Made by a program: the position numbers and the translations under genes. Of a DNA stretch of 64,000 nucleotides, positions 35,288 through 46,300 are shown piece after piece. A model generated the notes under the pieces. That model made no database searches, was not told where the DNA came from, and was given only the letters and a program-made list of their open reading frames with translations. Positions within the stretch are counted from its first letter, which is position 1; each line of letters begins with the position of its first letter. Source of the stretch: Pleurotus djamor (Eukaryota > Basidiomycota > Agaricomycetes > Agaricales > Pleurotaceae); contig JAPEVF010000039.1 of NCBI GenBank assembly GCA_029747585.1, positions 1 to 64,000 on the forward strand, in the 5' to 3' direction.

Positions 35288-36583
35288 CTATGAACGTCCC
35301 GGCAGATTGCCGTAAGCCGTACCATAAGCAGGTGGTAAACGGGAGTTTCTTTCATCAGAAGGCATGAATGCGCCGTTTGATGCTGACGCAGATTTGGGTG
35401 GTCGGCCAGTCGGAGCGGGCGGCAGGTCATTACCGCCGCCGCTGCCCAAGTTGGATGAGTGCGAGTGAATCGTGTAGAGGGCAGACATCCTCCGAGGCGC
35501 AGGGTAGGAGGACTCTGATCTGGTAGATCGTCCATTTGAGAAGGTATAAATGGAAGAACGATGAAAGGAGGATTCTGGATAAACACTCGTCCAGGAGTCT
35601 TCGGTTGATCGAGGCGAGAACTCGGCCATTGAAGGCATGACAAAAGGCGTCGCATTGAGATGTGGGGGCTTCCGCTTGCGTTTGTGGAGGAGGAAAGCAA
35701 GAACGCAAAGGATGATAAGCACCAGAGTTCCAAAAACTGATGCAAGAACAACCGAGACGTTGATAGGGGTGGAAGGTGAACTATTGTCATTGAGCGATGT
35801 TGGGGTAGCCGTAGTAGTGGTTGTGAAGGTGGTGGATGAGCTACTTGGCTGACTACTCGGCTGACCATCGTCCTGGCTGAACAACATAAGCTGAAATGGC
35901 CGGGAGGACAACGCTGGGATACCTACGTATAAATGATGGAGTCTAGCAAAACGAGTGCCTTTGTCCCATTGACATGCCCGTTTAGTAGGACCAAGGAGTG
36001 AACCCCCGGGGAAAGGTCTGTCTTAGAAAATACGGTGACATTGTAGTCATACCCATCCTCTCCAGGCGCATCTCGTGCAAAGGCCCCCGCAATTTGACCG
36101 TCGATAAGAAATGTCATATCCGAGTCACCCGTAGGAGAAGATCTTGTACGGGCGAGCGCACACTGTACATATACCGCAGTTCCTGATGGTATGATTAGAG
36201 GGCTAAGCAATTCGCAAGAAATGAATAATCTCACCATTGAAAGTAACCGAAGCTGAGAGCACGGTGTTTGGGAAGGAATTACTTCCAGGGTTTCTGTTAA
36301 AGGTAGAGTCCGTCCAAGTACGCTACAAAGATCTGCATGAGATGTTTGAGATGATCATATCTACAAAAGGACTTACTCTGAAGAGCATGCTCTCGCTAGG
36401 ATGCGCGGTGCACGCATTGCAATCCCGTCCATCATTCCATGCGTCCGGTGGATGGTACTGAATGAAGGTACCAGTCGCAGGGTCTCCAAGCGAATCATCG
36501 ATAGTGATATTCCTGCTAATCGAAAGGACATGGGGTAAAAGCGAGAAGAACAAGACAAGGGATGCTAAATGTTGGGGCAACAT
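35288..36583 (-). CDS. Single-pass membrane protein with signal peptide and small ectodomain
   Basis: Starts at the ATG at 36583 (MLPQHLASLVLFFSLLPHVL, signal peptide). The ectodomain is RNITIDDSLGDPATGTFIQY, CNACTAHPSESML, a middle exon with TFNRNPGSNSFPNTVLSASV, then GTAVYVQCALARTRSSPTGD and VFSKTDLSPGVHSLVLLNGH. A Ser/Thr-rich stalk leads to the membrane helix (VVLASVFGTLVLIILCVLAF), then KRKRKPPH and a Ser/Pro-rich cytosolic tail ending GNLPGRS at 35288. This architecture is common in Agaricomycetes, with no assigned function; it resembles a small cell-surface sensor or adhesion protein. It serves as the reference for the exon missing in the disrupted copy and for the N-terminal half of the fusion gene. 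Confidence 0.8.
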
Positions 36584-36788
36584 CGACCACCTGGGTCTGT
36601 CATGTACTGAGTCGATAACGGGCTGCTATCCATCTTATACCAGAGCGACCGAAACCGAGTAATCCACGATCCCCATGATGATGATTTGAAACAAATTGAT
36701 AGTGAAGGGATGGCGATGCGGTGATGGTTTTGTTTCCAAGCCATTGGCGCTTACACGGAAGTGGATGATCAGTACCGAGCGCTTAACC

Positions 36789-37952
36789 ATGTTTTCTTCA
36801 TTCCGCTCTCGACTTCCCTCCCGTTCCATCCAACTTTCCATCAAAAGGTCCCTCTCGACCAACGTAAACCCTTTAGAGTCGAGATATGTAGACAAGCTAC
36901 AGCAAGTCGCTCAAAAGTGAGGAAATGACCCTTTACTTCCTGGGATTCTTACTCATCTCATGCTCTCCAGGCAAGGCTTGAGCGTGGACGACCTCCGAGC
37001 GAAAGCGAAGGAGCAACAGAATGCGGAACGGCTGAGACTGCGTAAAGAGCTTGAGGAGGAACGCGCCAAGCGAACCCCGCAATCATCACCTACCACCGAT
37101 GCTAAACCAGCTACTCCGTCGAGCGCGTCTGCTGGAGTAAGCCAGGAGAGGAAGGATAGCTCTCCCATCAAAGTATGTCGCGATTGTTTAAGCAATTGAA
37201 CGACCTCACTTGAGCCTCGAGACTCAATACCCTCTTGTTAGCCTCTAAACTCTTTCCTCAATTTGGAAAAGGTGCTTTCTACGCCTCATACTCCGGAGCA
37301 AATATCATCACTCTGGACGGCCTACCACATGTCGCGTTCGGGTGGCACAGGTCGCGGCTTTGTCTGCGCATCTGTTCCATTGAGTGTCTACGAAAAAATG
37401 GCTGAGGTCGGCGCAAAATATCCGTCTTTCGTTGTCCCAATACGGAGAGCGAAGTCATCCGCTGACCAACCTACCGGAGCGCAGGAACAGGATGCTTACG
37501 AGTTCTACTTCCTACAATGGGCTTTCCATCCTGCTCCTCCTTCCCCGTCTCCAACCTTTGACCCTTTTGCTTCGAAGCCCACTCATTCGACGGCTTCAAA
37601 CAACCCTGACGTCTCCACCATTTTGTTCACGCCTCTTCAAGAATATAAACTTCGCCAGTCATTCGCGACGCCGTATCTGGTCGCCACAAATTATACTGAC
37701 CTGGCTTCGACTCACAACCTCGTACTTCTACGCGGCGAAGTCACGCCTGGATCTGGGTCAGGGAGCTTCATGGTTTCTCAAGAGGATGCCCAACTACTTT
37801 TGATGGCTCTCCAGAGATTCTATCTCTGGGGTAGCGATGGCTCGCAGGTTAGTGAACCCCAGAGGCTTCTGAAGTTATTCCACGAGCGCCCTGAAGAGTT
37901 CAAATGGGAGGATCTACTAAAGGTGGCAGACTGGACGCCAGCATCTACATAA
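36789..37952 (+). CDS. ATP11: Mitochondrial F1-ATPase assembly factor ATP11
   Basis: Starts at the ATG at 36789 with a mitochondrial presequence (MFSSFRSRLPSRSIQLSIKR, then SLSTNVNPLESRYVDKLQQV). An intron at 36917-36970 joins to a charged helix (KEQQNAERLRLRKELEEERA). After a Ser/Pro linker and another intron the ATP11 domain follows: PLNSFLNLEKV, ISSLWTAYHMSRSGGTGRGF, PSFVVPIRRA, YEFYFLQWAFH, STILFTPLQEYKLRQSFATP, LVLLRGEVTPG, AQLLLMALQRFY, with stop at 37952. Atp11 is a matrix chaperone that binds free F1 beta subunits before hexamer assembly. All parts of the family are present in the usual order. Confidence 0.95.
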
Positions 37953-38119
37953 TTTATACACAGTAATAGAGTTCATAGTCTACTTAGTACCACACACAAC
38001 TATCAAGATAACAAACAAATAGCGAAAAAGCCTGGTAGGGGTAGTCGTGGTCAGAGGTTGCCTTGGCACAAGTTAGTCGACTGGTGGTCATTTACACGAC
38101 AAACCGGAAGACCCTGACG

Positions 38120-38788
38120 TTACGCGGAATGGACCAACGGTGCCTTCTTCACCCATTCCCTCTTCTCAATCTCTTCCACTGCAAACGCAGCACCTGCAGC
38201 TCTCGACAACCACATACTCGTCCCAGGATGACCGATATAACCCGCACCATACGCCTTCGACGCATCGCTCGTCAAAACCGGCACCCTCATAATCGTCCAA
38301 TCTAACTCTGCTCCATCCTTGCGTATCACCTCTCCCCAAGCCACAACATCCTTATACGCCGATCGAGCAAAGGTCGCGACGCCAGCGACCAAAGCCGCGA
38401 ACTTGAGGTCGAATTTATCCTCGGGGTCTGTGATAGACGCGGTCCCGAGGGCAATAAGTCGTTTGATGGATAACTTCTTCATCAGTTCTACGAGGATGGC
38501 GTAGCCTTTGGCTATGGGGGTTCCGGAGGGGTGGAAAGGTCCTTTCGTTACGATGGGTCCAAGAAGTGATACGACGGCGTCAACACCTTCCAACGCCTTC
38601 TCCAGGTCGTCCCTGTCGGTGAGGCCGCCTTTGATTACGACAACGCGGGTGTCAGACGAGATATCGCTCGGGAGTTTCTCTGGAGAACGTGCATAGACGA
38701 CCACAGTCGGAGAAAGCTTGGCCGCCAATAACCCGCGAACCACCTCGATGCCCAACGCTCCAGTAGCTCCTAATACTAAAACACGCAT
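38120..38788 (-). CDS. NmrA-like/atypical SDR NAD(P)-binding protein
   Basis: Single exon, 222 residues, start ATG 38788. The N-terminus MRVLVLGATGALGIEVVRGL holds the GxxGxxG dinucleotide-binding motif of a Rossmann fold. It is followed by VVVYARSPEKLPSDI, VVVIKGGLTDRDDLEKALEG and VDAVVSLLGP, the standard layout of NmrA-like and atypical short-chain dehydrogenases. The usual YxxxK active site is not evident; a candidate is RSAYKDVVAWGEVIRKDGAE. Such proteins can be oxidoreductases or redox-sensing regulators. It converges with ATP11, leaving 167 bases between the stops. Substrate unknown. Confidence 0.85.
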   Translation of the reverse strand: MRVLVLGATGALGIEVVRGLLAAKLSPTVVVYARSPEKLPSDISSDTRVVVIKGGLTDRDDLEKALEGVDAVVSLLGPIVTKGPFHPSGTPIAKGYAILVELMKKLSIKRLIALGTASITDPEDKFDLKFAALVAGVATFARSAYKDVVAWGEVIRKDGAELDWTIMRVPVLTSDASKAYGAGYIGHPGTSMWLSRAAGAAFAVEEIEKREWVKKAPLVHSA

Positions 38789-39572
38789 GTTTGAGAAGTC
38801 GAAGTAGAGGGTTGTTCTGTTGGAATTATATCGAATTGGATATTCGTAGCTTTATAACTTCCAGGCGTGGGTTCCTCTGAGGTCACTAAAGAGTTGGCGA
38901 TCACCATGGTGGGTCGCGCGAGTCATTAATCATTCTTCAAGCTTCAAGGCGAATCATACGAAGAACTCTTACCAGTTATACAACAGGCTGGAAACGAACA
39001 CGGGAGAAGGAAGAGGTTCCGTGGGCAATACGCGTTGTAGCTCGCACGTGCTGAGAAGTTTCCCCGGAAGTAGGAAGCAAATCCAAAGCAAGTACCCCTT
39101 GGCCACTTGTTGGCCACTCGCCTACGATGAGGTAGAAAAGGATGGGTTGCGGAAAATGAAAGTGCCGTTCAGGTGTACTGCGACCTGCGCACACGATATA
39201 TAGCTCAAGACATTCAATAATTGATGGGCCTCCATCAATCATTCCGTGATCATCAAATGGTACAATACTGGTCGAGTATCCCAGTTCAACGTTGAAACGT
39301 ATATCACCACTATGGCTGTTGCTTTCCAACTGAGGCTCGATGTCAACCAATGCATATCCGTGATTCGTCGCGCAGGGTGCTTGTAGTAGGCAGAACCCAT
39401 ATCGTTGGATCAATCATTGGCATTGAAGAAAACATGATCGATGATCCACAACAACGAAGGACAATACAATAACATTTACACCTTATAATAATTGGATAAA
39501 GAGTATCTCGGAACACCGGAAAGAAGTCAAAGAAAACACGGTGCCCTGTACACGAACAGATACATACAAAGG
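38789..39572. other. Intergenic region
   Basis: Between the NAD(P)-binding gene and the 3' end of the RhoGAP gene. A 145-codon open frame on the minus strand (38976-39413) has no ATG near its start and no recognised domain. It is not called a gene. Confidence 0.4.
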
Positions 39573-42500
39573 CTATGCCTTAGAAGGGGGAGCATCAACA
39601 TATATATCATCATCCACCGTGTCCATGGCAGAAGTCCACGAAGCTTCTGAATCAGCAGAGGGTGAGCGATCTGGAGGTAAATCGAGCGGGGCATCCGACT
39701 TGGGGGTAAGCGGAAGAGGTACATGTTTCGTATTACTGTCCGCAGGTTGAGCCTCCGAAGGGGGTGGAGGTGGATGTAGTTGCTTCCTAATTGGACCATC
39801 GTGGCTTCGTCTGATACTGGGCCGAGGAGGCAAAGGAGGCGTAGGTGATGAACGACCAGAACCGTTCGAAGGGGGAAACGTTACCGAATTCGCTGATATC
39901 GTAGAGGAGGTGGAAGCAGTGGAAGTGATGGTGGACGCGACAGGAGATGGCAATGGTGGAGGCGGTGGCGGATGAACAAAGGAAGGCGCTGCGCCGGTTT
40001 GTATTTGCGTTGGATCAGTTTGGGATTGGTTTGCGTATGCTTGAAGCTGAGGTGGCCTCAAAGGCAAAGGTGGAGGGGGAGGCTCTTCATTACCGTTGTT
40101 GCCTTCATTGCGATTGTTACGCGCGGAGGGATGGATACTGCCTGCAGGCTTGCTCGAAAACTTTGGCGTGAAATCTTCCGTCGCCGAGGTCGATGGATTG
40201 ATTCGTCGAGGCGTGGAGGGATCCTCTGCTTGTACACTACTCGTGCTGGCGGTTTTCCTGTGGCGCGGAGTCGCAACAGGGTTGGGCATTTGCGTTAGTA
40301 CTCTGGTAGTTTTCGACCCGTAAGCGATAGGTGCTGGGTCACCAGCAGGAGTAGGGGGAAGAGGGGGTGAAGAGGGGGAAGTCTGGTCGATACTCGGTGG
40401 CAATGATGAAGTAACGATCTGAGGATGTGGATTGGGTAAATCTGGGGCGGTGCCCGGTTGTGGGGGTGGTGTCTTTTCATCAGGGATAGTCGGGATTGCA
40501 GCTGCATCTACTTTTGGTGGAGCTTGGTCGTCGGAGAAGAGGATATGTGCATGGGCAATCATATCTTCCATTAGGGTGTCCTTGACAAAAGTTCGTCGCA
40601 GCAGAGTGTCTAGAAACGTAGCAACGTACCTTCCATGTTGACATTTCCAGCAGCAGTTGACCCATGGCCTTACCGTCCATTGGTGCTGAAGGACCGTCGC
40701 CGTCTTTGTTATCACCAGCCATGTTTTCGTCCTCGCCAAACACAACCGTACCAAAGACAATCGCCAGATTCTTCTTGCCCATCTTATTCTTCTCTTCCCT
40801 GGCAGCAACACGAGCTAAGTGTTCTATGAGAGCTTTCAAGGTCGCCTGGTGAATCGGTGGCAGCCGACGGAACTTTGATCGCAGCAACGGGAAATTGTTT
40901 GATTTGTGAGTGGCTAAAGAAGCCAGTATTAGCGAAGAGGAAGGGGAAATGATCGAATGACGCACCAAGGGCTTCTGTGTGTTGGATGCGGTCCTGAAGG
41001 GGAAACTTGAACAACGGCTCAGGGAGCTCTCGGAGGTAGAGTTTGAGCAATGATGCAACCGCGTATACGTCATCGCGAGGGTTGCGGTTGACGAAATCGA
41101 AGGCCGCTTCGTCCCTCTCAATTTCTTGTTGCAACTAAAGGACAGATATTAGCATCAGTTGTTCGAGGTGGATAGATACGTACATGTTTCACTACTGCCA
41201 GACGTCCACTGACGCGGTAGATGCCCTCCATCTCTAAGCCACGTTGATCAACTTCTTCTATGCACATCTTTACTATCTTCGGAATCTCGCCGTCCCGCAG
41301 ACCCTTCGCGACTGCATAGTCTGACAGACTAAGGCCAAACAATAGGTCTTTGCATTCGCCAACGTGACCGTGCTGGGTATCGTGGGTAGGTCGTTATAAA
41401 ATAGCCATTAATGGTAAGATGGGAGACGTACCTCGTAGAGAACTGGTTCAGGGACAATGGTGTCGAGCGGTGGTATTCTAGCGGACAAACGCTTCCCATC
41501 TGTCTCTGGGGATATCTTGTCCACCACATGACGGAAGTGAGTGTAAAGTTGTGTCTGAGTCATGGTCGTTGCGCTACAGAGGGTCAAAAACCTGGGAATG
41601 ATTGCAATGAGGGTACACTTACATCACGTTATCCGAATACCGTCCAAGGACATTCTTCATCACCTGAGCCTCTTCCTCGACGAACATGATCAGGCTGATG
41701 AACCCAGCTTCGATGATCTTTGTTTTCCGAAGCCTTAGCGTCTCAAGCCAGTGTACGGCTTTACGATACTCCTTGTCGGCTTCATCTAGCTCTCGCTTGG
41801 CTTTAACCATTTTGAGAGCTTGAGCTTCAGAAGACACGTTCATCGAGCGAACAGCGGTAAGACCTTCTTTCAGAGTATCCTTGAACTGTTCTCTGAAATT
41901 GGCATCTTCGGCTGGCTTTCCTTTAGTCTTTTCCCGATCGAGGAAGGTGATGAAGTGTCCGAATTGCTTTTTGCCTTGTTGTGCGAGATCGGCAAACGGA
42001 GTTGACGCACTAGGAGATCGATTACGAGGCCCACCTGGGTTTGGCTTCGTGGATCCAGACGGACGCCTGTCAAGTGCGCGTAAGGGCTGGGGGGNATGTA
42101 ACGACCGGGCGGCCGNCGGACGATGCTGGGATCGATGTGGCTGTGGCTAGGGGAAATGCACCATTGTGGGCGGGAGCAGACACAGGCGGGGTCACACCAA
42201 GGTTAGCGTATTGGTTATGTTGAGAAGGACCACTTGGTGGAGGCATGGCCACGTTTCTCCTCATTTCAGGCCCTCCACGGAGCTCTTCAACCTCTCCAAA
42301 CCGCCTGGAGTACCTCCCCTTCAGCTTTGGCAAGACATTGTCTGCAAACTCTTGATATTTTGTGGCAGAGTCTTTGAGGTCCTCCTTGATTCGCTTCCTT
42401 GTTCGTTCTTGTGACTCTCGAAGGGCGGTGAGCGGGTTCAGACAATCGACTGATAATGTATTGAGGAATGCACTGCGAGTCTGTGCTTCACGCTCGAGGC

Positions 42501-42963
42501 TATCGCGGGCCTCTGCCCAAGCTGAGCGCGCCGTTGTGATCTGGTCATGGTAGACAGAATTGGGGTGTGGAGAAATAGGCGAATTGGGCGACCGGTCATC
42601 CAGAAAAGAATCGATCGCCTTGGCTTTCCGGTGAAGTCTCATAAGCGAATCGACACTGAGTGAAGCGGAGGGACACCCTTAAATAAGACTTTGAAGGGTG
42701 ATTCATAGTAAACGGGGACATACTAGGTTTCCTCTATCCGTTTACTGTGAACATTCATCTCGTAAGCCATCTACTTGTTCAAACCCAACATCCACTTGCA
42801 CGCACCGTTCCTGAAAAAAGGCGATATACGAGTCGGCAATAAATTTGAGGTGTAGATCAAAAAGAGGTATAGGTCCTTGCGTATTTGTAGGAGGTGCGTA
42901 GGAATCAGAGGAAGGACGAGACGGGGCAATTGATTGCATTTGACTTTCCATCTCGTCTGACAA
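39573..42963 (-). CDS. F-BAR and RhoGAP domain protein
   Basis: Starts at the ATG at 42963 (MSDEMESQMQSIAPSRPSSD). An F-BAR-like helical region begins FDLHLKFIADSYIAFFQER and, across an intron near 42.7 kb, VDSLMRLHRKAKAIDSFL. It continues with STPFADLAQQGKKQFGHFIT and ALKMVKAKRELDEADKEYRK. The RhoGAP domain (about 41.3-40.6 kb) has the arginine-finger block EGIYRVSGRL and KNLAIVFGTVVFGE. A long C-terminal tail is rich in proline (FVHPPPPPPLPSP) and ends DDDIYVDAPPSKA. F-BAR/RhoGAP proteins such as Rgd1 bind curved membranes and switch off Rho GTPases in polarity and cytokinesis. The bases N at 42095 and 42116 disturb the frame in the linker. The family is firm; the target GTPase is unknown. 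Confidence 0.88.
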
Positions 42964-43339
42964 ATGGGCCTAGTGATTCTTGAAAGCTGGCCAGGGCTCT
43001 CGGAGAAGATATCTGAGAAACGAAAACCGCGCGTTGAGGAAGTAGAGAACGCGCAAATTCGAGCGAGTCAATGTTGACGATAAGTTTGTGCCAGTGACAT
43101 TGAACATAGCCCATCCACGCGACGGGCCCAATAGGCCACGTGGGTTTCGAGTCCCTGATGCCATCACTTGCCTTTGACGGTGGCGAGATATGGACGCAAG
43201 CTGAACTCAAACAGTCAAATACAATGTGGTAGGCAGAACTGAGCCGAATACATGTTTTGTGAGCTAGATATATAGATAGAATGTCCATGGATAGCTGAAA
43301 ATATATATCAAAGCGTAAAGCAGATAAAATCAAAAGAAA
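42964..43339. other. Intergenic region
   Basis: Upstream of the RhoGAP gene and just downstream of the ABC transporter stop, both on the minus strand. Open frames here show no domain. It probably contains the RhoGAP promoter and the ABC 3' UTR. Confidence 0.4.
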
Positions 43340-46300
43340 CTAGATATCTGTCTTGCCGATGGCCATTGAAATGAGGAGATCCCTATCTCCAGATTCATCG
43401 ACCAAAGCTCTAAGTTTTCCGCCTTCCTTCTTCAATAATTCCTTCGGTGAATCGAACTCAACAATTTTCCCGGCGTCGAGAACCATCTACGAAAGATGAG
43501 CAAGAGTCTCGAACAGGAGGACTAAGAAAGATAACGTACAATTTTGTCGGCATCCATGATTGTTTGGAGACGATGCGCAATGGTGATGAGAGTGACATCA
43601 CCACCTAGCTCATGTCGGAGGGAAGATTGGATGACCGAATCAGTTTTATAATCTAAAGGAGTCCGTTAGTCGATCGTAAGAAGTGAGAACCAATAACGTT
43701 TGAGCCCACCAATCGCAGACGTAGCTGAGCAGTCGGAAAGAAGTGAGTAGAAGTACGAATCGGATACAGGAAGCAGGGGCGTACCTTCATCGAGGATTAA
43801 CAACTTGCTTCCACGAACAATTGCGCGAGCTAGAGCAAGGATCTGACGCTGACCAACCGACAAGTTGCTACCTCCGCTGGAAATAGCTGTGTCTAGAGTT
43901 ATTCTGCCTTCGTCTTCGTCATTTTGAAGCGAGAATAGGCCTGCTGCGCGGAGAGCGCTGTTCAACGTCGCGTCGTCAAACTGATCGAAAGGGTCAAGGT
44001 TCTGTCTTAGAGTGCCGCTCAGGAGTTCGGGCTAACGAAGGTTTTAGCTACATGGAAGAGACCAGAATATTATTGCTACTCACCACCTGAGGGATAATAG
44101 TGATGTTAGTCCGGAGAGCATCGAGGTTGATAGAGTTGGTGAGTTTTCCATCATAGTAGACTTCACCGTCAGTGTAGATACAACGGAGGAGGGATAATGT
44201 CAAAGAGCTCTGTAACCCAAGTGAGTTCAACGCTCCTCATATTTAAGATATTTAAGATGAACCGACCTTTCCAGAACCTGTCCGACCAACTACGCCAACG
44301 CGTTCTCCAGATTTGATGTGGAAAGACAAGTCATGGAGGACTTTGGGACCAGTTTCGGAATAACGAGCAGACAAATTTTCGACACGAATATCACCACTAG
44401 AGGGCCAGTACGCGGGAGGCTTGCCTGCTTCTGTGGGCTTGGGCTCTTGGTCGACAGAGATATAGCCTTGGATACGTTCAAGACTAAAATGGCAGTGAGG
44501 AATAAAATAAGGGCATAGTAGAAGGGGCATTTACCTGTTCCCTTGAACCTCGAACTCGTTGAGAATGCGCACCCACCACAAGATCATCCCGCTGAACCCG
44601 ACAGCCATATTGAGAGCAAAACCAGTATTACTAGCCCCTTGCTGCCGTCCATAAAGGAGGTAAGTCGCCAGAATCACAGCAAGGATGCTACCCAAAGCGT
44701 CGATGCGGATACAGATCCAGCTGATAACCGAGATTCAGCGGAGGATAGGGACGAGGAGAGATGATGTACTAACCGATTGAGATTGTAGAATGATCGAGCG
44801 GCACGAGTGTACTTATTGATGCGAGTAAGCGACTCGGCTTTGAACGACTCTTGGGCTCCGTAAGCACGGATGGAGGCTGGAAAGGGGGGGTAAGAACAAC
44901 TTTCAGATAATGCAAGTAGACGGCTCACTTAAACCAGCCATAGCCGCTCCGAAACTGTGATGATATGGATGAGAACATAGGTAAATGCCAAGCTTGATGA
45001 GTGCAACTTACTGTCCTACAACAGGTGCTTTGGCGTTCGACATCTCGCGCTTCACAGAGAGCTGAGCAGCAATGTAGATCTGCCCAAGCCAGCCTCCCAA
45101 AATGGCAGCAATTACCCCGGGCAGGATGAAGACGGGTGTGAAGAGGAGGACGGCTGCGAATTTGATGATCATCGAGACGGTCATCTCTACCAACCATTGA
45201 AGACTTTGAGAGATTCGATCATCGACTGCGAATGTGATTTAGTACCGCTCGGTCCTCGCATGTCGAAAGGTTATATTCCTCACCAGCTCTTATATCTTGG
45301 GTGCAGCGAGTAATAATGCGAGAGGTGGGAGTAATATCCAACCATCTAAGGAATCAAGGTGAGGTTTTGAATACGAATGATTTATGGGAGTTCGAACCGA
45401 AGCGTAGTCCCAAGTACCGCATTGATGAGTTGCTTGTGAATAGACTTCGAAGCTCGAATGTTGCCATACACATAGACCAGGAAGGCAGTGGCATAAGTAA
45501 GCAGAGCGACGCCGAGGATCGATACTTATCAATTGGGCACGTCAGCAGCAGAAATCACTGGATGCGCGGAATAGCGCACCATAAACTGACAAATAACTTG
45601 AAGGAACATCAACGTCACGCCAGCAAAGATGACATGAAGACGACTCACTAAGAAACAGATACCAAGGTAGGGTCATCCACTTCGGCATACTTTGATGCCC
45701 AGTAACCCAAGAACCAGGTGAGGAACGAGTAGATCGCTTCATTAGCACATAATGCACCGATGAAAGCAACGAAGAAAAAGATAGGATGCTTTCCGCCCAA
45801 AGCAACTAGATATAGCCGAACTAAAGAAACCAACTCAGCGAATCAACACGCAGAAGATAACGATGCTATCATACCTGCAGGCCATCCAACATGGCCAACT
45901 TCAATCTCTTCAGCAGCGATCAGTTTCCCGGCAACCTTTTTGTCATCCTCGGGAGCTGGAACTGCATCATCAACAATTTCTTCGGTCTTCGCCAATGTTT
46001 CCCTCTCTTCCTTGAGTTCCTTTTCTAGTTCTTGGTCATGAGCGATGACTTCCGATGCCTCTCCTTGATTAGCTATTCTCCCGTCGGCGCCTAAAGATAC
46101 GACGAAGTGGGCGATAGGTGTTGTCATTGCGACATTGTGCGTCTGCACATCGAATCAGCACTGGTCTTGGGAACTCATCCGGGATAAGATGACATACCAC
46201 GAGGATAATAGTCCTGTCCTTAATCAAGTCACCGCGGAAGCACTTGTCGACGATCCACTTAGCCGTATGAACACTGCACCAAGGTCAGGAACGCAAACAA

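Noticed and set aside
38976..39413. 145-codon open frame on the minus strand
   Set aside because: No ATG near its start, no recognised motif, and it lies in an otherwise non-coding stretch. It could be a fragment, but I cannot support a gene.
42905..43333. 142-codon minus-strand frame upstream of the RhoGAP gene
   Set aside because: It overlaps the real first exon of the RhoGAP gene in another frame and shows no domain.
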